Shown piece by piece: positions 7,461 through 12,089 of a DNA stretch of 12,089 bases. Position 1 is the stretch's first letter; every line of letters begins with the position of its first letter. Under the pieces are notes generated by a model that was not told the origin of the DNA, did no database searches, and saw nothing but the letters and a program-made list of their open reading frames with translations. The stretch lies in contig JAADGX010000022.1 in NCBI GenBank assembly GCA_013152135.1, positions 1-12,089 of the forward strand, in the 5' to 3' direction. The position numbers were made by a program, and so were the translations under genes. This stretch comes from Chlorobiota bacterium (GTDB taxonomy: Bacteria > Bacteroidota > Ignavibacteria > SZUA-365 > JAADGX01).

Positions 7461-9323
7461 ATGAATCTGTACAATATACTTTTCTCGCTTTTCGTTCTGC
7501 TTCTAGTGAACAATCTCGCGGCGCAGGATATCGAAGCAAAGCTTTCGGGAGCGACGGATGCGCAAGGCTTTACCGTGCTGGATAAAACAGGTGACAGCCT
7601 GTTTACGGTTCGCGGTGACGGCAAGGCCGGCTTGGGTACGGGTTCACCCGCATTCAAGCTGACACTGGAAAAGGACGGCGGTATCCTGGCAAAGGGAACG
7701 TTGGGTTCGGGTGCGACGCTTCCCTCCATCACCGGACCGGTCATGATCTGGTATCCCAGGAAAGCGGCCTTTCGCGCAGGCTTACCGATCGCGGGGAGTT
7801 GGGACAATGCGAAAATCGGGCTTTACTCTCTTGCGGGGGGACAGAGGACTATTGCCAGCGGCAGTTTCTCGGTCGCAATAGGTATCGAAACCACCGCCAG
7901 CGGTAACTCTTCCGTTGCGATGGGAAATGAAACTATCGCCAGCGGCAATTCTTCCACGGCAATGGGCGATGTTACCAAGGCAACAGGAGAATCTTCTACC
8001 GCATTGGGCTATGGCTGTGAAGCCGCTGGACGATATTCTACAGCGACAGGCTTCTCTTCTAGCGCTGGCGGGGAAGCATCGACTGCTATGGGTTGGAATC
8101 CTGATGCCGGCGGCAAGTGGTCTACCGCGATAGGTAATACTACTACCGCTAGCTCTGATAATTCCACCGCCCTGGGTTATAAAACGACCGCCAGTGGTAA
8201 TGCGTCCACCGCGATGGGCAATGAGACCGTCGCCAGCGGTGAATCCTCTACCGCATCGGGAAAGAAGAGTACTGCGAGTGGTGATTATTCAACATCAATG
8301 GGTAGTGGCACGAAAGCAAGTGGCACGTTTTCCACCGCGATGGGAAGTTACAGCACCGCCAGTGGTGGTAATTCGACGGCGATGGGGAGAAATACCGTCG
8401 CAAGTGGATCAATTTCCGTTGTTATGGGGGATGGCTCCAAGGCCAGTGGCAATGCATCCACCGCAATGGGTCTCCAGAGCACTGCCAGCGGGGTCGCATC
8501 TACTGCGATGGGAGGTAGCACTACCGCAAGTGCCATGTACTCCACCGCGATGGGTTTTCAGACCAACGCCACCGGCGACTACGCTATCGTCATGGGCTAT
8601 AAGTCCTACGCCAGCGGAAAGCAATCCGTGTCAATCGGCTCGTGGGTGTCCACAAATAGTAAAACCGGCAGCGTGATCCTCGGAGACGCGAGTACAACGA
8701 CCGTGCGGAAAGTATTCAAGAGCAACAAGTTTTACGCGTTCTTCGACGGAGGATACCACTTGTTTACAAACGGAACGGGAACATCGTACGTGTACCTCAA
8801 CCACAATGACAACGCGTGGAAGACGTCCTCGGATTCGACAAAAAAGGAGAACTACCGTGCGGCGGATGGTGAGGATGTTCTCATCAAGATCGGAAGGTTT
8901 CGTCTCGGAAGCTGGAACTACAAGGGCCAGGATGCGACGCGGTACCGCCACTTCGGTCCGATGGCGCAGGAGTGGTTCACGGCCTTCGGCCACGATGGAA
9001 TAGGTGTGATCGGCAACGACACGTCGCTGTCTTCGGCGGACGTGGACGGCATCGCCTATATCGCCATACAGGCGCTGGCAAAAAGAACGGCGGAGCTGCG
9101 CGAAACGACAACGAAGCTAAGTGAAACAACCGCGGAACTTAATGCAAGGACAAAGGACATTGAGACAGTGAAGAAAGAACTTGTGGCGCTGAGAAAGAAA
9201 ATGTTTGAAATGGAGGCGTTGCTAATGAAATACACATCTTCTCGGGGAAAAGAGGAAACAAGCAGGTCGCGGTCGCCCATGGACCAACGTTCTGAGAACA
9301 CTCTCTTGATCTCAGGGAATTAA
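7461..9323 (+). CDS. P2: longest YadA-head-repeat fibre protein with S74 intramolecular chaperone
   Basis: A 620-residue paralogue of P1. It has a signal peptide (cleavage near LAA before QDIEA) and the same 131-residue lead-in. Nineteen 14-residue head repeats (residues 132-397) make it the longest head in the window. The S74 domain starts at Ser457 of S-D-S-T-K-K, with Lys462. The coiled coil has three heptads at the variable site and the protein ends in LLISGN. Six more head units than P1 account for 84 of the 90 extra residues. The N-terminal module carries a local replacement (LDKTGDS where P1, P3 and P4 have QDNASN) between otherwise near-identical DNA. Head units 4-7 are unusually divergent (GYGCE, GWNPD, AGG starts). 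The expected product is a secreted homotrimeric fibre that sheds its chaperone. It lies 83 bp after P1 and 40 bp before P3, consistent with one transcript. Confidence 0.93.
   Translation: MNLYNILFSLFVLLLVNNLAAQDIEAKLSGATDAQGFTVLDKTGDSLFTVRGDGKAGLGTGSPAFKLTLEKDGGILAKGTLGSGATLPSITGPVMIWYPRKAAFRAGLPIAGSWDNAKIGLYSLAGGQRTIASGSFSVAIGIETTASGNSSVAMGNETIASGNSSTAMGDVTKATGESSTALGYGCEAAGRYSTATGFSSSAGGEASTAMGWNPDAGGKWSTAIGNTTTASSDNSTALGYKTTASGNASTAMGNETVASGESSTASGKKSTASGDYSTSMGSGTKASGTFSTAMGSYSTASGGNSTAMGRNTVASGSISVVMGDGSKASGNASTAMGLQSTASGVASTAMGGSTTASAMYSTAMGFQTNATGDYAIVMGYKSYASGKQSVSIGSWVSTNSKTGSVILGDASTTTVRKVFKSNKFYAFFDGGYHLFTNGTGTSYVYLNHNDNAWKTSSDSTKKENYRAADGEDVLIKIGRFRLGSWNYKGQDATRYRHFGPMAQEWFTAFGHDGIGVIGNDTSLSSADVDGIAYIAIQALAKRTAELRETTTKLSETTAELNARTKDIETVKKELVALRKKMFEMEALLMKYTSSRGKEETSRSRSPMDQRSENTLLISGN
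7854..8651 (+). repeat. 19 x 42-bp YadA-head repeats in P2
   Basis: Nineteen in-frame 14-residue units without indels, from ASGSFSVAIGIETT to ASGKQSVSIGSWVS. Units 4-7 (7980-8147) depart most from the consensus. Unit 18 (ATGDYAIVMGYKSY) is shared with P4. Confidence 0.92.
9087..9149 (+). repeat. Three 21-bp heptad repeats in the P2 coiled coil
   Basis: Encodes TAELRET, TTKLSET and TAELNAR before TKDIETVKKEL. Confidence 0.75.
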
Positions 9324-9350
9324 AAAACCTGAGTAAAGCATTCACTCGTC

Positions 9351-9356
9351 AAGGAG
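9351..9356 (+). promoter_or_regulatory. Ribosome binding site of P3
   Basis: AAGGAG lies 7 nt before the ATG at 9364. The flanking AAGGAGTACAACTATGATTC is almost the same before P4, so the leader was duplicated with the gene. Confidence 0.75.
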
Positions 9357-9363
9357 TACAACT

Positions 9364-10995
9364 ATGATTCTGCACAATGTTTTCTACTCTTTCTTAATTC
9401 TTCTTCTTGTTGGCAATCTCTCCGCCCAGGATATCGAGGCGCAGCTTTCGGGCGCGACGAACGCGCAGGGTTTTACCGTACAGGACAACGCGAGTAATAG
9501 CCTGTTTACCGTTCGCGGCGACGGCAAAGCCGGGTTGGGTACGGGTTCTCCAGTATTCAAACTGACGCTGGAAAAAGACGGGGGTATCCTGGCCAGGGGA
9601 ACAGAGGGCTCGGGCGTAACGCTTCCTTCCATTGACGGACCGGTCATGATATGGTATCCCCGGAAAGCCGCATTCCGTGCGGGCATGCAGGACGCGGGAA
9701 GTTGGGATGATGCGAAAATCGGGGTTTACTCTTTTGCGGGAGGATCCGGTACCACCGCCAGCGGTAGTAATTCTATCGCGATGGGATACCAAACTACTGC
9801 CAACGGCGATGGTTCTACTGCGATGGGGTACCAAACTACTGCTAGTGGCAATAGTTCTACTGCGATGGGAGCTGTCTCAGAAGCAAGTGGCATATCCTCG
9901 ACCGCAATGGGATATTTTACCACCGCCAGCGGTATTTATTCAACCTCGATGGGTCGTAACACCATCGCTAAAGGCAGTACCTCTACAGCAATGGGGTATA
10001 ATACCACCGCAAGCGGTTCTGTTTCCACGTCGATGGGTTCCGAAACAACTGCAAGTAATTTCGCTTCCACGGCGATTGGTTTCAAGACCTCTGCCAGCGG
10101 CTTCGCTTCCACGGCTATTGGTAATCAAAATGCTGCCAGCAGCGATAACTCCACCGCGATAGGTTACAAGAGCACTGCTAGTGGCTCCAGTTCCGTGGCG
10201 ATGGGATCTTTTGCAACCGCCAGTGGCGCTAACTCTACCGCGATGGGTAACAAGAGTACTGCGAGCGGAAAGCAATCCGTATCAATCGGCTCGTACATTT
10301 CCACGAACGGAATAACCGGGAGCATGATCCTCGGCGACGCGAGTACAACGACCTTGCGAAAAGCATTCAAGGAAAACAAGTTTTACGCGTTTTTCGACGG
10401 AGGCTACCACTTGTTTACAAACGGAACGGGAACATCGTACGTGTACCTGAATCACAATGACAACGCGTGGAAGACGTCCTCGGATTCGACGAAAAAGGAG
10501 AACTACCGTGCGGCGGATGGAGAGGATATTCTCGTCAAGATCGGGAGGTTTCGTCTCGGAAGCTGGAACTACAAGGGCCAGGACGCGAAGCGGTACCGCC
10601 ACTACGGCCCGATGGCACAGGAGTGGTTCACGGCCTTCGGCCACGACGGAGTCGGTATAATCGGCAATGACACGTCGCTGTCCTCGGCGGACGTGGACGG
10701 CATCGCTTACATCGCCATACAGGCCCTGGAAAAACGAACGGCGGAGCTGCGCGCAACGACTACCGATTTGCATAAAGCTACAGCGGAACTGCGTCAGACG
10801 ACCGCCGAGCTTAGAAAAAAGACCAATGACATGGAAATAATGAAGAAAGAACTCGTCGCATTGCAAAAGAAAATATCGGATATGGACGCGATGTTCAGGA
10901 AATACACAGTTTCTCGGGGAAAAGATGCTTCAAGCGAGGCGCTGTCACATGTGGACAAACGTTTTGAAAACAATCACATAATCTCCGGGAATTAA
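9364..10995 (+). CDS. P3: YadA-head-repeat fibre protein with S74 intramolecular chaperone
   Basis: A 543-residue paralogue with signal peptide (MILHNVFYSFLILLLV, then LSA before QDIEA) and the fixed 131-residue lead-in. Thirteen 14-residue head repeats cover residues 132-313. The neck is of the Y-I-S-T-N-G-I-T type, unlike the W-V-S-T-N form of P1 and P2. The S74 domain starts at Ser373, with Lys378 completing the dyad. The coiled coil has four TAELRQT-like heptads, the most in the window, and the protein ends IISGN. The domain logic is that of P1: trimeric beta-roll head, self-cleaving C-terminal chaperone. Head unit 2 starts AN and unit 8 ASN instead of ASG; otherwise the repeats are regular. 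The stop is 58 bp before P4, and that gap holds an imperfect inverted repeat but no convincing terminator. Confidence 0.93.
   Translation: MILHNVFYSFLILLLVGNLSAQDIEAQLSGATNAQGFTVQDNASNSLFTVRGDGKAGLGTGSPVFKLTLEKDGGILARGTEGSGVTLPSIDGPVMIWYPRKAAFRAGMQDAGSWDDAKIGVYSFAGGSGTTASGSNSIAMGYQTTANGDGSTAMGYQTTASGNSSTAMGAVSEASGISSTAMGYFTTASGIYSTSMGRNTIAKGSTSTAMGYNTTASGSVSTSMGSETTASNFASTAIGFKTSASGFASTAIGNQNAASSDNSTAIGYKSTASGSSSVAMGSFATASGANSTAMGNKSTASGKQSVSIGSYISTNGITGSMILGDASTTTLRKAFKENKFYAFFDGGYHLFTNGTGTSYVYLNHNDNAWKTSSDSTKKENYRAADGEDILVKIGRFRLGSWNYKGQDAKRYRHYGPMAQEWFTAFGHDGVGIIGNDTSLSSADVDGIAYIAIQALEKRTAELRATTTDLHKATAELRQTTAELRKKTNDMEIMKKELVALQKKISDMDAMFRKYTVSRGKDASSEALSHVDKRFENNHIISGN
9757..10302 (+). 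repeat. 13 x 42-bp YadA-head repeats in P3
   Basis: Thirteen in-frame 14-residue units, ending in ASGKQSVSIGSYIS. Units 1-3 contain near-duplicated DNA around GATGGGXTACCAAACTACTGC (X = A or G). Confidence 0.9.
10738..10821 (+). repeat. Four 21-bp heptad repeats in the P3 coiled coil
   Basis: Encodes TAELRAT, TTDLHKA, TAELRQT and TAELRKK before TNDMEIMKKEL. It is the longest array at this site. Confidence 0.75.
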
Positions 10996-11004
10996 AGAAG
11001 CCGT

Positions 11005-11027
11005 GGTTTGGAAATACATTTCGAACC
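11005..11027. repeat. Imperfect inverted repeat in the P3-P4 gap
   Basis: GGTTTGGAAAT can pair with the following ATTTCGAACC apart from one bulge and one G-U pair. AAATAC (11012-11017) can instead pair with GTATTT (11030-11035). There is no T run, so it is not a standard intrinsic terminator. It could be an mRNA processing or attenuating hairpin, or chance. Confidence 0.3.
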
Positions 11028-11040
11028 AAGTATTTACTCA

Positions 11041-11046
11041 AAGGAG
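11041..11046 (+). promoter_or_regulatory. Ribosome binding site of P4
   Basis: AAGGAG lies 7 nt before the ATG at 11054, in a leader matching that of P3. Confidence 0.7.
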
Positions 11047-11053
11047 TACAACC

Positions 11054-12089
11054 ATGATTCTGTATAATGTTTTCTTCTCTTTTTTAATCCTTATGTTTGC
11101 CAGCAATCTCGCAGCGCAGGATATCGAGGCTCGTCTTTCAGGAGCAACGAACGCGCAGGGCTTTACCGTGCAGGACAACGCGAGCAACAGCCTGTTTACG
11201 GTTCGCGGCGACGGAAAGGCCGGTTTGGGTACGGGTTCTCCAGTATTCAAACTGACACTGGAAAAGGATGGCGGCATCCTGGCAAAAGGAACAGAGGGTG
11301 CTGGTGCGACACTTCCTTCAATGACCGGACCGGTTATGATATGGTATCCACGGAAATCGGCTTTTCGTGCGGGATATGCCTATTTAGGGAATTGGAATGA
11401 TGCTAAGATAGGAAAGTATTCTTTTGCAGCCGGATCCGTCCCTACGGCAAGTGGGACCGCATCAATTGCGCTCGGTAATTATACGATTGCTAGTGGTGGT
11501 ACATCCACCGCACTCGGTTTTAAAACAAATGCCAGCGGTGGGGTATCAACCGCCTTTGGGTACCAAACTGTTGCCACAGGGACATACTCCTCCGCGCTTG
11601 GCAGAGAAACAACAGCTGGTGGAGAGAGCTCCACCGCAATGGGTCATAAAACAAAATCCAACGGTTTTGCTTCGACTGCGATGGGTTATGAAACTTCTGC
11701 GACTAGCGATGCTTCGATAGCGACAGGTTACAAGACCACTGCTAGCGGAAAATATTCTACCGCGATGGGGTTTATATCTAATGCCAGCGGCCATGCGTCC
11801 ACCGCCATTGGGTATGAAAATAACGCCACCGGTGATTACGCTATCGTCATGGGCTATAAGTCTTACGCCAGCGGAAAGCAATCCGTGTCAATCGGCTCGT
11901 ACGTTTCCACGAACGGAATAACCGGGAGCATGATCCTCGGCGACGCGAGTACAACGACCTTGCGGAAAGCATTCAAGGAAAACAAGTTTTACGCGTTTTT
12001 CGACGGAGGATACCACTTGTTTACAAACGGAACGGGAACATCGTACGTGTACCTGAACCACAATGACAACGCGTGGAAGACGTCCTCGG
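11054..12089 (+). CDS. P4: YadA-head-repeat fibre protein, cut by the right edge
   Basis: A fourth complete 5' end, open without a stop to the window edge. It has a signal peptide (MILYNVFFSFLILMF, then LAA before QDIEA), the same 131-residue lead-in, and only eleven 14-residue head repeats (132-285). The last complete codon encodes Ser345, the expected nucleophile of the S74 Ser-Lys dyad, so the chaperone and coiled coil lie outside. Its lead-in has its own variants (YAYLGNWND, AAGSVPT) and several head units are unusual (TAFGYQTV, SNGFAST). Over its last two head units it matches P2 with 3 mismatches in 79 bp, then switches to a P3-like neck with few mismatches. This points to gene conversion or recombination between copies. 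With the missing part modelled on P3, the full protein would be about 515 residues. Confidence 0.9.
   Translation, partial: MILYNVFFSFLILMFASNLAAQDIEARLSGATNAQGFTVQDNASNSLFTVRGDGKAGLGTGSPVFKLTLEKDGGILAKGTEGAGATLPSMTGPVMIWYPRKSAFRAGYAYLGNWNDAKIGKYSFAAGSVPTASGTASIALGNYTIASGGTSTALGFKTNASGGVSTAFGYQTVATGTYSSALGRETTAGGESSTAMGHKTKSNGFASTAMGYETSATSDASIATGYKTTASGKYSTAMGFISNASGHASTAIGYENNATGDYAIVMGYKSYASGKQSVSIGSYVSTNGITGSMILGDASTTTLRKAFKENKFYAFFDGGYHLFTNGTGTSYVYLNHNDNAWKTSS
11447..11908 (+). repeat. 11 x 42-bp YadA-head repeats in P4
   Basis: Eleven in-frame 14-residue units from ASGTASIALGNYTI to ASGKQSVSIGSYVS. Unit 10 (ATGDYAIVMGYKSY) is identical in protein to unit 18 of P2. Confidence 0.9.

Noticed and set aside
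7854..8651. Regular 42-bp repeats suggesting a CRISPR array
   Set aside because: There is no constant repeat with variable spacers. The period is an in-frame 14-residue coding repeat with degenerate codons.
1..12089. A prophage or tailocin origin for the S74 fibres
   Set aside because: No capsid, tail, baseplate, lysis or integrase gene is in the window. The fibre genes carry Sec signal peptides, which phage tail spikes do not have.

Overview
This window looks like a chromosomal locus from the Bacteroidota/Ignavibacteriota/'Kapabacteria' side of the FCB group. Three things support that: a protein with a C-terminal type IX secretion (T9SS) sorting domain, a full-length hybrid two-component regulator of the Bacteroidota type (periplasmic propeller, Y_Y_Y, kinase, receiver and AraC DNA-binding domain in one chain), and repeat-rich exported proteins of a kind common in these genomes. 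The exact taxon cannot be read from the sequence. All genes are on the + strand.

Layout: (1) Bases 1-426 are the 3' end of a fibre gene (called P0 here), followed after 48 bp by a small T9SS-sorted protein (475-1287). (2) After about 240 bp without a convincing gene comes a 1355-residue hybrid sensor/regulator (1529-5596), closed by a clear intrinsic terminator (5610-5633). (3) A 16-bp sequence repeated twice with a 21-bp period lies upstream of a head-to-tail array of four further fibre genes: P1 (5785-7377), P2 (7461-9323), P3 (9364-10995) and P4 (11054 to beyond the right edge). Spacing is 40-83 bp and each gene has its own Shine-Dalgarno, so P1-P4 are probably one operon.

The fibre proteins P1-P4 share one plan: a signal peptide, a constant 131-residue N-terminal module (signal peptide included), a run of 14-residue YadA-head repeats (13, 19, 13 and 11 units), a conserved neck, a peptidase S74 intramolecular chaperone with the Ser-Lys dyad arrangement S-D-S-T-K-K, and a C-terminal coiled coil. 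P0 shows only the chaperone end and the coiled coil, and P4 is cut at the catalytic Ser codon. The coiled coil carries 1, 2, 3 or 4 copies of a TAELRET-like heptad in P1, P0, P2 and P3. By analogy with phage tail spikes, each protein should trimerise, fold with help from the S74 domain, and shed that domain by self-cleavage.

The constant ends are nearly identical in DNA, the repeat number varies, and P4 looks like a P2/P3 mosaic. This suggests a surface-fibre family that diversifies by recombination between tandem copies. The embedded regulator and the 21-bp-spaced direct repeat suggest, but do not prove, that the array is a regulated unit. How the fibres are anchored outside the cell is not visible.
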